From assembly GCA_934149165.1 (NCBI GenBank), contig CAKPDY010000001.1:1-64000 (forward strand): a stretch of 64,000 nt of DNA. The letters are read 5' to 3'. The DNA is from an uncultured Clostridia bacterium (GTDB lineage: Bacteria; Bacillota; Clostridia; TANB77; CAG-508). The position numbers and the translations under genes are program-made. The notes below the pieces were generated by a model that was not told the origin of the DNA, did not search any database, and saw only the letters and a list, made by a program, of their open reading frames with translations. How positions within the stretch are numbered: position 1 is the first letter of the stretch; each line of letters starts with the position of its first letter. Below, in pieces: positions 46,751-56,511 of this stretch.

Positions 46751-48442
46751 TTAAATTAAGTATGATTTTCTAATATCTCTTAAATTTATCTGCACAGTTT
46801 CAACTCCATTATATCTATTTATTTCCAAGTTTCCCAATATATCTATTTTTTCCCCTAAACAATATTCTTGCACTAAATTTCCCATATTAAAACCAATTGC
46901 ATCTATTATTAAATTATCATCCTTTAAAGTCATTTTTAAATGCTTTCCTTCAGATAAAGCCCTAATTGAATTTATTTTTAAATTTCTATACATAAAAATT
47001 GGCATTTTATTTGCTTCTCCAAATGGTTCAAGAATATTTAATTCATTAACAACATTAACTTGCATATCTTTTATTCCAATTTCATCATCTATTTTTATTA
47101 TTGGAACTAATTCACTTACATTGGTTTTACTAGCATATTGTTCAAAATCATTTCTAAATCCATTAAAATTTTCTTTTTTTAAACTTATTCCAATTGCCAT
47201 TGAATGTCCACCAAATTTTTCAATATATTTATCACATTTAGAAACTGCATCATATAAATCAAATCCTGGAATACTTCTTCCTGAACCTTTTCCCTCATCA
47301 CCCTCATAGCAAATTAATATACTTGGTTTATAATACATTTCTGTAATTTTTGATGCAACTATTCCAATTACCCCATGATGCCAGTTTTCATTTGCTAATA
47401 TAATACATGGCATATCTTTTTCATTTTTTTCAATTTTCTGTAATACTTCTTCAAAAATTCTTTTTTCAGTATCTTGTCTTTGTTTATTATATTCATTTAA
47501 TCTCTTAGATATTTCTGTTGCTTCTGTAAAGTCTTCTGTTAAAAATAAATTTAAAGCTTCTCTTTCACACCCCATTCGTCCACATGCATTAATTCGTGGT
47601 GCTACTCCAAACGAAATTGCAGAAGAATCTATTTTTTTATACCCTATAGTATTTATTAATGTTTTTAAACCAATATTTTTTGTTACTTTTATTAACATTA
47701 ATCCTAATTTTGCAATTATCCTATTTTCATCCACTAATGGTACTATATCAGAAATTGTTCCAACACATACTATATCTAAAAATTTTAAATATTCTTTCTC
47801 ATCTAATTTATATTTCATACCTATAGCTTGTATTAGTTTAAATACAACACCTACTCCTGCTAATTGATTAAATGGGTATTTATTATCTTTTCTTTTAGCA
47901 TCTACTACAGCTAATGCATTTGGTAATACATCTGATGGTTCATGATGGTCTGTTACTATTGTTTCTAAACCTAAACTATTTGCATATTCTATTTCTTCTA
48001 TTCCTGATATTCCACAATCTACCGTAATCATTAATTTATAATTATTTGATACAATTTTTTCAATTGCATTTTTATTTAACCCATAACCTTCATTTAATCT
48101 GTTGGGAATATATTCATCAACTTCTAAACCTCTATCTTTCAAAAATTTTTTTAATACTGTAATACTTGTAATTCCATCTACATCATAATCTCCATATATT
48201 ATAACTTTTTCTTTGCTTTCTATTGCCTTTATTATTCTATTTACTGCAATATTCATATCTGGCATTAAATATGGGTCGTGAAAATCATTTCTTGTTGGAT
48301 TTAAAAATGTTTCTATTTCTTCTTTTGTACTTAAATTTTTATTTACTATTACAGTTGCTAGTAATTTACTTATTTTAAATTCTTGTTGTACTCGTTTTAT
48401 TTTTTCTTCATCTTTCTCATAAAATTCCCATTTTTTATTCAT
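46751..48442 (-). CDS. recJ: Single-strand DNA-specific exonuclease RecJ
   Basis: 563 residues. DHH-family motifs GDYDVDGITS, TVDCGIS, VTDHHEP and the DHHA1 part with GGHSMAIG. It degrades single-stranded DNA 5' to 3' in recombination and mismatch repair, matching its place near mutS. AAGGAG before the ATG. Confidence 0.95.
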   Translation of the reverse strand: MNKKWEFYEKDEEKIKRVQQEFKISKLLATVIVNKNLSTKEEIETFLNPTRNDFHDPYLMPDMNIAVNRIIKAIESKEKVIIYGDYDVDGITSITVLKKFLKDRGLEVDEYIPNRLNEGYGLNKNAIEKIVSNNYKLMITVDCGISGIEEIEYANSLGLETIVTDHHEPSDVLPNALAVVDAKRKDNKYPFNQLAGVGVVFKLIQAIGMKYKLDEKEYLKFLDIVCVGTISDIVPLVDENRIIAKLGLMLIKVTKNIGLKTLINTIGYKKIDSSAISFGVAPRINACGRMGCEREALNLFLTEDFTEATEISKRLNEYNKQRQDTEKRIFEEVLQKIEKNEKDMPCIILANENWHHGVIGIVASKITEMYYKPSILICYEGDEGKGSGRSIPGFDLYDAVSKCDKYIEKFGGHSMAIGISLKKENFNGFRNDFEQYASKTNVSELVPIIKIDDEIGIKDMQVNVVNELNILEPFGEANKMPIFMYRNLKINSIRALSEGKHLKMTLKDDNLIIDAIGFNMGNLVQEYCLGEKIDILGNLEINRYNGVETVQINLRDIRKSYLI

Positions 48443-48541
48443 CTTTTTCTCCTTGTTTATACAAATTTTATATTATTGTATAACATTTTGTTGAATTTTT
48501 AAAGTTCTTTTTTGAAATTTTATTAAATTATATCATATACT

Positions 48542-48579
48542 AAAAAGAAAGAAAATCCTTATTGATTTTCTTTCTTTTT
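48542..48579 (-). terminator. Terminator after mutS
   Basis: 16-bp stem AAAAAGAAAGAAAATC and complement with a 6-base loop; T-rich 3' arm on the minus strand. Confidence 0.75.
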
Positions 48580-48617
48580 ATTTTATTATAATTTTAATTT
48601 ATACACTACACTTCATC

Positions 48618-51230
48618 CTAATTCAACTTTTCCTTCAACCTAACCAAAGTATTAAGTGCATCAATTGGTGTAAGCGAATTAACATCAATCTTATCAAATT
48701 CACTAGCAACTTCTGCAAGCTTAAAATTAAACATATCAACTTGGCCAGCAACCACTTTCTTGTTTTCCTTTTCAATAACTTTATTATTTAAGATATTTTT
48801 TCTTTCCAAACCTTTTAAAATCTCATTTGCCTTTTTTGTAACATTTGTTGGAACTCCTGCTAATCTAGCAACATGTACACCATAACTTTCATCTGTTCCA
48901 CCATTTACAATTTTTCTTAAGAAAACTATATCTTCCCCTTTTTCTTTTACTGCTATTGAATAATTTTTTACACCTTCAACTTTTTCTTCCAATTCAGTTA
49001 ATTCATGATAATGTGTTGCAAATAAAGTTTTAGCACCACACTCTGTTTTATCTGCTATATATTCAGCAACTGCCCATGCTATTGAAAGTCCATCATATGT
49101 TGATGTTCCTCTTCCTATTTCATCTAAAATGACTAAACTATTTGCTGTAGCCTCTTTTAAAATTGTTGCAACTTCCATCATTTCAACCATAAATGTACTT
49201 TGCCCCATACTTAAATCATCTGATGCACCAACTCTTGTGAAAATTTTATCTACAACACCTATTTTAGCTGAACTTGCTGGTACATAACTACCTATTTGTG
49301 CCATTAGAGTTATTAATGCAACTTGTCTCATATATGTTGATTTACCAGCCATATTAGGTCCTGTAATTATTGCTAATCTATTATCATTTTTATCTAAATA
49401 TGTATCATTTGGGACAAATTCACCCGCTGAGCACATTTTTTCTATAACAGGATGACGTCCATCTTTTATATCTATTATTCCTGATTCATCAACCTCTGGT
49501 TTTACATAGTTCATATCTTCTGCAACAGTTGCAAATGATACCACAACATCTAATGTGGCAACAATTGCTGATGTTTTTTGAATTCTTTGAATTTGATGTT
49601 CTATTTTTTCACGAATTTCTGTAAAAGCTTTATATTCTAAATTTATAACTTTTTCTTCAGCACCTAAAATTTGATTTTCCAAATTTTTAAGTTCTTCTGT
49701 TACATATCTTTCACAATTAGTTAAAGTTTGTTTTCTAATATATCTATCTGGAACCATTGATAAATTTGATTTTGTAACTTCTATAAAATATCCAAATACT
49801 TTGTTAAAACCAACTTTTAAACCTTTTATTCCTGTTTCTTCTCTTTCTTTTGCCTCTAAATTTACTATCCATGTTTTTCCTTCTGTTGTAGCCTTTTTTA
49901 GAGTATCTATTTCTTCATCATATCCTAATTTTATTATTCCACCTTCTTTTACACTAATTGGTGGTTCTTCAACAATTGAGTTTTCTATTAATTCATATAT
50001 ATCTTGTAATGTATCTAATTCGTCATATAAGTCTTTTAATAAAGGTGATTCTGCTTTTGCTAAAATTTGTTTTATTTCTGGTAATTGTGCTACTGAATTT
50101 TTTAGTGAAATTAAATCTCTACCATTTGCATTTCCATAAGCTATTTTTCCTGCTAATCTTTCAATATCATATACTTTTTTTAAGCTTTCTGTTATATCTC
50201 CTCTTAAAATTAGACTGTTTTTTAATTCTTTTACAGAATCTAATCTTTTATTAATTTGCTTTACATCTATTAATGGATCATTAATCCATCTTCTTAAAAG
50301 CCTTCCTCCCATTGATGTTGATGTTTTATCAAGCACCCATAAAAGAGTTCCTTTTTTAGATTTATCGCGCATTTTTTCAGTAAGTTCTAGGTTTCTTCTT
50401 GCATTAATATCAAGTGCCATGTATTTTGTTATACTGTAAATTTTTATTGTATTTATATGATCTAAATTTGTTTTTTGTGTTTCTGTTAGATATGTTAAAA
50501 GTGCATTTATTGCAGGAATTGAAAGTGAATTTTCATCTTCTTTTTTTATTTTATTTCCATTTTCATCTAGAACATTATACATATTGAATAATAACTCTGT
50601 TTCATCAACAAAATTCTCATCTTTCTCCAAAGAAACATATACATTAAATCTATCTTTAATTTTCGAAATATCAGATTTAGACTCGAACATCATAGTATTT
50701 ACAATTATTTCTGATGGAGTATATCTAGAAATTTCATCTAATAATTTAGAAAAATTGTTATTTTCTTTAATTTCTGTTGCATAAAAATCACCTGTAGAAA
50801 CATCACAAATAGCAATTCCATAATAAATTCCAGTTTTATATATAGACATTATATAATTATTTTTCTTTTCCTCTAACAAATTAGACTCAATAACAGTTCC
50901 AGGAGTTACAACTCTTATAACTTCCCTTTTAACCATTCCTTTAGCTTCTTTTGGATCTTCCATTTGCTCACAAATAGCAACTTTATATCCTTTAGAAATA
51001 AGTCTAGCAATGTAATTTTCTGCCGCATGAAAAGGCACCCCAGCCATTGGAGCTCTTTGAGGTTGACCACATTCCTTTCCTGTTAACGTAATTTCTAATT
51101 CTCTTGATACAGTAATTGCATCATCAAAAAACATTTCATAAAAATCGCCTAATCTATAAAATAAAATACAATCACTATATTCCTTTTTTGTATCTAAATA
51201 ATGCTGCATCATTGGTGAATATTCTGCCAT
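48618..51230 (-). CDS. mutS: DNA mismatch repair protein MutS
   Basis: 870 residues. The mismatch-reading domain begins with YSDCILFYRLGDFYEMF (Phe-x-Glu). Walker A GPNMAGKST, Walker B region LVILDEIGRGTSTYDG and THYHEL complete the ATPase. It recognises mispaired bases. Third gene after lepA and miaB on the same transcript direction; AGGAGG precedes the ATG. Confidence 0.98.
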   Translation of the reverse strand: MAEYSPMMQHYLDTKKEYSDCILFYRLGDFYEMFFDDAITVSRELEITLTGKECGQPQRAPMAGVPFHAAENYIARLISKGYKVAICEQMEDPKEAKGMVKREVIRVVTPGTVIESNLLEEKKNNYIMSIYKTGIYYGIAICDVSTGDFYATEIKENNNFSKLLDEISRYTPSEIIVNTMMFESKSDISKIKDRFNVYVSLEKDENFVDETELLFNMYNVLDENGNKIKKEDENSLSIPAINALLTYLTETQKTNLDHINTIKIYSITKYMALDINARRNLELTEKMRDKSKKGTLLWVLDKTSTSMGGRLLRRWINDPLIDVKQINKRLDSVKELKNSLILRGDITESLKKVYDIERLAGKIAYGNANGRDLISLKNSVAQLPEIKQILAKAESPLLKDLYDELDTLQDIYELIENSIVEEPPISVKEGGIIKLGYDEEIDTLKKATTEGKTWIVNLEAKEREETGIKGLKVGFNKVFGYFIEVTKSNLSMVPDRYIRKQTLTNCERYVTEELKNLENQILGAEEKVINLEYKAFTEIREKIEHQIQRIQKTSAIVATLDVVVSFATVAEDMNYVKPEVDESGIIDIKDGRHPVIEKMCSAGEFVPNDTYLDKNDNRLAIITGPNMAGKSTYMRQVALITLMAQIGSYVPASSAKIGVVDKIFTRVGASDDLSMGQSTFMVEMMEVATILKEATANSLVILDEIGRGTSTYDGLSIAWAVAEYIADKTECGAKTLFATHYHELTELEEKVEGVKNYSIAVKEKGEDIVFLRKIVNGGTDESYGVHVARLAGVPTNVTKKANEILKGLERKNILNNKVIEKENKKVVAGQVDMFNFKLAEVASEFDKIDVNSLTPIDALNTLVRLKEKLN

Positions 51231-51255
51231 TTATAATTACCTCCTATATGTTTTT

Positions 51256-52650
51256 TTACACAATCTTCCCTTTTAAATACCACATATGTTCTGAAACAAT
51301 TTTTAATTCTACAATATTTCCAATTAAATCTTTGCTTCCCTCAAAATTAACTACTTTATTACTATCAGTTCTACCAGTTAAAACATCTTGGTTAGTTTTA
51401 CTACATCCCTCAACCAATACTTTTTGAACTGTTCCTATATATTTCTGATTATTTTCTTGAATTTGACTTTCAACTAAAGCTTTTAGCTTATCAAACCTTT
51501 TATGCTTAATTTCATCTGGAACTTGATTTTCCATTCTATCTCCTGGTGTTCCAACTCTTCTTGAATATATGAACATATACACCTGTTCAAAATGAATTTG
51601 TTTTACAACATCTAAAGTATCTTCAAAATCTTCCTCAGTTTCGCCTGGGAAACCTACTATAATATCTGTTGAAAATACTATTTCAGGTATTATTTCTTTC
51701 ATTTTTTTAGCAAGTTTTACATATTGCTCTTTAGTATATTTTCTATTCATAGCCTTAAGCACTTTAGTACTTCCAGATTGAAGAGGTAAATGTATTATTT
51801 TGCACACTTTATCACAATCTCTAATTGCTTCAATTACATCATCTGTAAAATCCTTTGGATGTGGTGAAACAAAACGAATTCTTTCTATTCCCTGAATTTT
51901 ATTTACTTCTCTTAATAAATCAGCAAAACTCTTTACATCACTTTCAAAATCTACATTTCCACTTTTCAAATATGAATTAACATTTTGTCCAAGCAGTGTA
52001 ATTTCTTTATAACCTTGTTTTGCAAGTGATTTAATTTCATTTAAAATATCTTCTGGATTTCTACTTCTCTCACGTCCACGAACATATGGAACTATACAAT
52101 AACTACAAAAATTATTACATCCATTCATTATAGTTACAGAAGCCTTAATATTATCATTTCTGCTAATAGGCAAACCTTCAATTACTTCCCCATCTATATC
52201 CAAAACATCTTCAATTCTTTTATTCTCAAAGATTTTAGTATATAAATCTTTTGGAAATTGATGTAATGTATGAGTTCCAAAAACAATGTCGAAAAAAGGA
52301 TAGCTTTGTTTTAATTTATCCACTATATGTTTCTCTTGCATCATACAACCACCTATAGCTATAATTGTACCACGTTTTTCTTTTACTTTCTTAACCTCAC
52401 CAAGTTTTCCAAACAACCTATCTTCAGCATTTTCTCTAACACAACATGTATTAAAAACCACTAAATCAGACTCTTCTAGCTTATCTGTTTTATCATAACC
52501 CATCTCTTCTATCATACCACATAATTTCTCAGAATCGTTTTCATTTAGTTGGCACCCCATTGTTAAAATTAGATATTTTAAATTTTTTCCTTCATTAATT
52601 TTTTTTACTTTTTGTATATATTCCAATTCTTGTTTTATATCTAAACTCAC
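51256..52650 (-). CDS. miaB: tRNA methylthiotransferase MiaB
   Basis: 464 residues from GTG 52650. N-terminal UPF0004 domain with LTMGCQLNENDSE and its Fe-S Cys residues, radical-SAM motif CNNFCSYCIVPYVRGRE, C-terminal TRAM domain. It adds a methylthio group to i6A37 of tRNAs, improving codon reading. It lies 25 bases before mutS, a common clostridial order. Confidence 0.96.
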   Translation of the reverse strand: MSLDIKQELEYIQKVKKINEGKNLKYLILTMGCQLNENDSEKLCGMIEEMGYDKTDKLEESDLVVFNTCCVRENAEDRLFGKLGEVKKVKEKRGTIIAIGGCMMQEKHIVDKLKQSYPFFDIVFGTHTLHQFPKDLYTKIFENKRIEDVLDIDGEVIEGLPISRNDNIKASVTIMNGCNNFCSYCIVPYVRGRERSRNPEDILNEIKSLAKQGYKEITLLGQNVNSYLKSGNVDFESDVKSFADLLREVNKIQGIERIRFVSPHPKDFTDDVIEAIRDCDKVCKIIHLPLQSGSTKVLKAMNRKYTKEQYVKLAKKMKEIIPEIVFSTDIIVGFPGETEEDFEDTLDVVKQIHFEQVYMFIYSRRVGTPGDRMENQVPDEIKHKRFDKLKALVESQIQENNQKYIGTVQKVLVEGCSKTNQDVLTGRTDSNKVVNFEGSKDLIGNIVELKIVSEHMWYLKGKIV

Positions 52651-52735
52651 TTTTATTTCTCCTTACATATTTTTACTTTCATTTACATATTTTACTATAT
52701 TTGTAGCTTTTTTTCAAGAGATTTTTAATTAGGTT

Positions 52736-54547
52736 CTAATCTTCATCTAACTTTAACACACTCAAAAAAGCCTCCTGTGGAATCTCCACATTACCAATCT
52801 CTCTCATCTTTTTCTTACCACGTTTTTGCTTTTCCAACAACTTCTTCTTTCTAGTAATATCTCCACCATAACACTTAGCCAAAACATCTTTTCTCATTGC
52901 AGAAATAGTTTCTCTTGCTATAATCTTTCCTCCAATAGCCGCCTGAATTGGTATAACAAATAAATGTCTTGGAATAACAGTTTTCAATTTTTCAACCATT
53001 TTCTTTCCTCTTTCATAACTATTATCTTTATGAACTATAAATGATAACGCATCTACATTTTCTCCATTTATTAATATATCCAATTTTGTTAAATCAGATC
53101 TTCTATACTCCTTAAACTCATAATCAAATGATGCATATCCTTTTGTTTTTGATTTCAAGCTATCAAAAAAATCATATATAATTTCATTTAATGGTAATTC
53201 ATAAACAAGTGTAACTCTATTTGCATCAAGATATTTCATATCCTTATATATACCTCTTCTATTTTGGCAAATTTCCATAATACCACCAACATACTCTTTA
53301 GGAGTAATTATTTCTGCAGATACAAATGGCTCTTCCATATATGAAATATCTGTTGCTGGAGGTAATTCTGATGGATTATATAACTCAATTACTTCTCCAT
53401 TTGTTTTATGTACTTTATATATAACTGATGGAGATGTTGTAATTAAGCCTAAATCAAACTCCCTATCTAATCTTTCTTGAATAATTTCTAAATGAAGTAG
53501 CCCCAAAAATCCACATCTAAATCCAAAACCTAATGCTGCAGACGTTTCCTGTTCATATTCTAATGCCGCATCATTTAATTTTAATTTTTCTAATGCAACC
53601 TTTAAATTTTCATAATCACTACCATCCATTGGATATAAACCACAATACACCATTGGATTTACCTTTTTATAACCTGGAAGTGGCTCAGATGCTGGCTTTT
53701 CCTTTAATGTTATTGTATCACCTACTCTTATATCTGATAATGTTTTTATACTTGCTGCTATATAACCAACTTCACCTGCCTCTAACTTATTAGTTGGAAC
53801 ATAAGTACCAGGTTCAAAATAACCTAATTCTGTAACTGTAAATGTTTTATTTACTGCCATAAGTAAAATTTCATCTCCAACTTTAACAGTTCCATCTTTT
53901 ACCCTTACATATGCAAGTGCACCTTTGTAATTATCGTATATTGAATCAAATATTAAACACTTTAAATTAGCATTTTCATCTCCTTTTGGAGCTGGTATAT
54001 CTGTTACAATTCTTTCCAAAATTTTATCAACATTTAAACCTGTTTTAGCAGATATACAAGGCGCATCTTGTGCTGGAATTCCTATTATATCTTCAATTTC
54101 ATTTTTTATTTCATCAGGTCTTGCACTTGGTAAATCTATTTTATTTAAAACTGGTAATATCTCCAAATTATTATCTAATGCTAAGTACACATTTGCAAGT
54201 GTTTGTGCTTCAACACCTTGACTTGAATCCACAACTAAAATAGCACCATCACATGCAGCCAAACTTCTTGATACTTCATAATTAAAATCAACATGACCAG
54301 GTGTATCTATTAAATTAAATTCATATTCTTTTCCATCTTTTGCCTTATACAACATTCTAACAGCTTGAGATTTAATTGTAATTCCTCTTTCACGTTCTAT
54401 ATCCATATTATCTAAAACTTGACTTTCCATTTCTCTTTTAGAAAGAACACCTGTCATTTCAATTAATCTATCTGCCAATGTAGATTTTCCATGATCTATA
54501 TGAGCTATAATACTAAAATTTCTTATATATTGTTTTCTATTTTCCAT
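52736..54547 (-). CDS. lepA: Elongation factor 4 (LepA)
   Basis: 603 residues. GTPase motifs [22 protein letters not shown]; elongation-factor domains II and III; LepA-specific C-terminal domain with [19 protein letters not shown]. It acts on ribosomes during translation under stress or assembly. Head of the lepA-miaB-mutS group. Confidence 0.98.
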   Translation of the reverse strand: MENRKQYIRNFSIIAHIDHGKSTLADRLIEMTGVLSKREMESQVLDNMDIERERGITIKSQAVRMLYKAKDGKEYEFNLIDTPGHVDFNYEVSRSLAACDGAILVVDSSQGVEAQTLANVYLALDNNLEILPVLNKIDLPSARPDEIKNEIEDIIGIPAQDAPCISAKTGLNVDKILERIVTDIPAPKGDENANLKCLIFDSIYDNYKGALAYVRVKDGTVKVGDEILLMAVNKTFTVTELGYFEPGTYVPTNKLEAGEVGYIAASIKTLSDIRVGDTITLKEKPASEPLPGYKKVNPMVYCGLYPMDGSDYENLKVALEKLKLNDAALEYEQETSAALGFGFRCGFLGLLHLEIIQERLDREFDLGLITTSPSVIYKVHKTNGEVIELYNPSELPPATDISYMEEPFVSAEIITPKEYVGGIMEICQNRRGIYKDMKYLDANRVTLVYELPLNEIIYDFFDSLKSKTKGYASFDYEFKEYRRSDLTKLDILINGENVDALSFIVHKDNSYERGKKMVEKLKTVIPRHLFVIPIQAAIGGKIIARETISAMRKDVLAKCYGGDITRKKKLLEKQKRGKKKMREIGNVEIPQEAFLSVLKLDED

Positions 54548-54601
54548 TTATTTCCTCCCAATAAGAAGTTTAAGGAGCTTATTCATCCTTAATTTCATCT
54601 T

Positions 54602-54630
54602 ATTTTAGCATATTATCGGCATTTAATCAA
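54602..54630 (-). promoter_or_regulatory. Promoter of lepA
   Basis: Minus strand -35 TTGATT (54630-54625), 17-bp spacer with TATGC, -10 TAAAAT (54607-54602). Confidence 0.6.
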
Positions 54631-54671
54631 CAATGGCATAGCCAAAATATACTAAAATTCATCAATATATA

Positions 54672-54700
54672 TTTACAAAATTTTTTTAATAATATAAAAT
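54672..54700 (+). promoter_or_regulatory. Promoter of tsaE-tsaB-rimI operon
   Basis: -35 TTTACA (54672-54677), 17-bp spacer, -10 TAAAAT (54695-54700). Confidence 0.6.
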
Positions 54701-54731
54701 AGTAACAAAATAAAGTAAAAAGGTGAAAATA

Positions 54732-55190
54732 ATGTACAAATTTATCTCAAAAAATGAAAATAGTACTATAACATTAGCCTATAATTTAGCAAAAAACTTA
54801 AAAAACGGTGATATTATAGTCTTATCTGGAGATTTAGGCTCTGGAAAAACAAAATTTACACAAGGAATTTTAAAATACTTTGGGTTAGAAAATGAAATAT
54901 CAAGTCCAACATTCACAATTGTTAATGAATACCATAAAAACAACACGAACATATATCACTTTGATGTTTACAGACTATCAGATAGTGATGAATTCTATGC
55001 AATTGGTGGTGAAGAATATTTTAATAATGGAATTTGTATTATTGAATGGGGCGAAATTATTGAAGATATTTTGCCAAATGATTATATAAAAATTTCATTT
55101 TCTAAAGATACTACCAATGAAAACTACCGCATCTTAGAAATTAATGCTTTTGGAGAAAGATTAAATAATATTATAAATGAATTAAATTAA
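54732..55190 (+). CDS. tsaE: tRNA t6A biosynthesis ATPase TsaE
   Basis: 152 residues from ATG 54732, with AAGGTG six bases upstream (a GTG at 54723 overlaps that site). Walker A GDLGSGKTKF, SPTFTIVNEY and the FDVYRL motif are diagnostic. With TsaB and TsaD it adds threonylcarbamoyl to A37 of tRNAs reading ANN codons. tsaB follows; tsaD is not in the window. Confidence 0.95.
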   Translation: MYKFISKNENSTITLAYNLAKNLKNGDIIVLSGDLGSGKTKFTQGILKYFGLENEISSPTFTIVNEYHKNNTNIYHFDVYRLSDSDEFYAIGGEEYFNNGICIIEWGEIIEDILPNDYIKISFSKDTTNENYRILEINAFGERLNNIINELN

Positions 55191-55295
55191 TAATAATAAA
55201 ACAAAATATAAAATAACAGTTCACAATCCTAAAAACAGCACACAAAATAAATATTACGAATTGTAACAATTTTAAAATATAAAGGAGGAAAAATT

Positions 55296-56003
55296 TTGAA
55301 AATTCTAGCAATAGATACATCTTCTAAAATTTGTTCTGTATCAATTTTAGAAGACAATACACTTATAATAGAAAAACATAATAATGACGAAAAAACACAT
55401 TCACAAAAACTTTTACCATTAATAGATTTGACTTTAAAGGAAGCAAATTTAACACTAAGCGATATTAACTTATTAGCTTGTTGTCAAGGTCCTGGTTCTT
55501 TCACAGGAATTAGAATTGGAATATCTACAGTAAAAGCATTTGCAGATGTTAAACAAATTCCAATTATAGGAGTTACATCTTTAGAATCACTTGCCTATAA
55601 CATTAAAGAAAATTCTTTAATAGCAACTATTATAGATGCAAAAAACGAAAATGTTTATTTTTCAATGTTCGAACTAGTTAATAATTCATATACTCAAATA
55701 ATAGAACCTATATCAGACAACATTCACAATGTTATAAATAAAATAAACTCATTATCTATTTCAAATAATTCTAAAAAATTAATCTTAGTTGGTGACGGTT
55801 CTGTTATACACAAACAACTTTTAGAAAACAATATTTTAAATATCAACTTTGCTACAAACAAAGAAAATGAACAAACTAGTATAAGCATAGGATTATCTGC
55901 TTTTGACAAATATAATTCTAACTCATATACACCACAATATTCTATTTCACCTATTTATTTAAAAAAATCACAAGCTGAACGTTCTCTAAATGGTGAAAAA
56001 TAA
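55296..56003 (+). CDS. tsaB: tRNA t6A biosynthesis protein TsaB
   Basis: 235 residues from TTG 55296 with GGAGG upstream. ASKHA fold: LAIDTSSKICSVSI, CQGPGSFTGIRIG. It partners TsaD and TsaE in t6A synthesis. 105 bases after tsaE, without an obvious terminator. Confidence 0.95.
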   Translation: MKILAIDTSSKICSVSILEDNTLIIEKHNNDEKTHSQKLLPLIDLTLKEANLTLSDINLLACCQGPGSFTGIRIGISTVKAFADVKQIPIIGVTSLESLAYNIKENSLIATIIDAKNENVYFSMFELVNNSYTQIIEPISDNIHNVINKINSLSISNNSKKLILVGDGSVIHKQLLENNILNINFATNKENEQTSISIGLSAFDKYNSNSYTPQYSISPIYLKKSQAERSLNGEK

Positions 56004-56029
56004 TAATTATTAGATTAAAGGAGTACTAA

Positions 56030-56494
56030 ATGAGTTATAATAACATAGAAGTATGCAAAATGACTATATCTGATTTTAATAATATACACAATACTTTATC
56101 ATCTGATTTTGATGACTTTTGGAACAGCTCTACACTTAAAAATGAACTTGAAAGTGAAAATTCATATTATATTGTTGCAAAAATTCCTATTAATACCACT
56201 ACCAGTGAAATTGTTGGATTTGCTGGTATGAAAATTGTATTAGATGAAGCAGACATTATGAATATTGTAACAAAAAAAAATAAAAGAAATATTGGAATTG
56301 GAAAATTAATGTTAGAAAAGTTAATTTACATAGCAAAAGAAAAAAATATAAAAAAAATAACACTTGAAGTTAACTCTAAAAATGAAAGTGCTATACATTT
56401 ATATAAAAAATTAAATTTTAAAGAAATTGCTGTTAGAAAACAGTATTATAAAAATGTTGATGATGCAATTATTATGCAATTAAACATTTTTTAA
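56030..56494 (+). CDS. rimI: Ribosomal-protein alanine acetyltransferase RimI-like
   Basis: 154 residues, GNAT fold. The acetyl-CoA binding loop is NKRNIGIGKLMLEKLI and the C-terminal EVNSKNESAIHLYKKLNFKEIAVRKQYY is typical of RimI. It N-terminally acetylates proteins such as ribosomal S18. The tsaB-rimI order is common in Firmicutes. Confidence 0.9.
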   Translation: MSYNNIEVCKMTISDFNNIHNTLSSDFDDFWNSSTLKNELESENSYYIVAKIPINTTTSEIVGFAGMKIVLDEADIMNIVTKKNKRNIGIGKLMLEKLIYIAKEKNIKKITLEVNSKNESAIHLYKKLNFKEIAVRKQYYKNVDDAIIMQLNIF

Positions 56495-56511
56495 ATTAAA
56501 AGGAGGAACAA

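Noticed and set aside
53533..53793. Plus-strand reading frames inside lepA, mutS, relA and other genes
   Set aside because: All are low-complexity Leu/Ile/Phe shadows of confident minus-strand genes without ribosome-binding sites.
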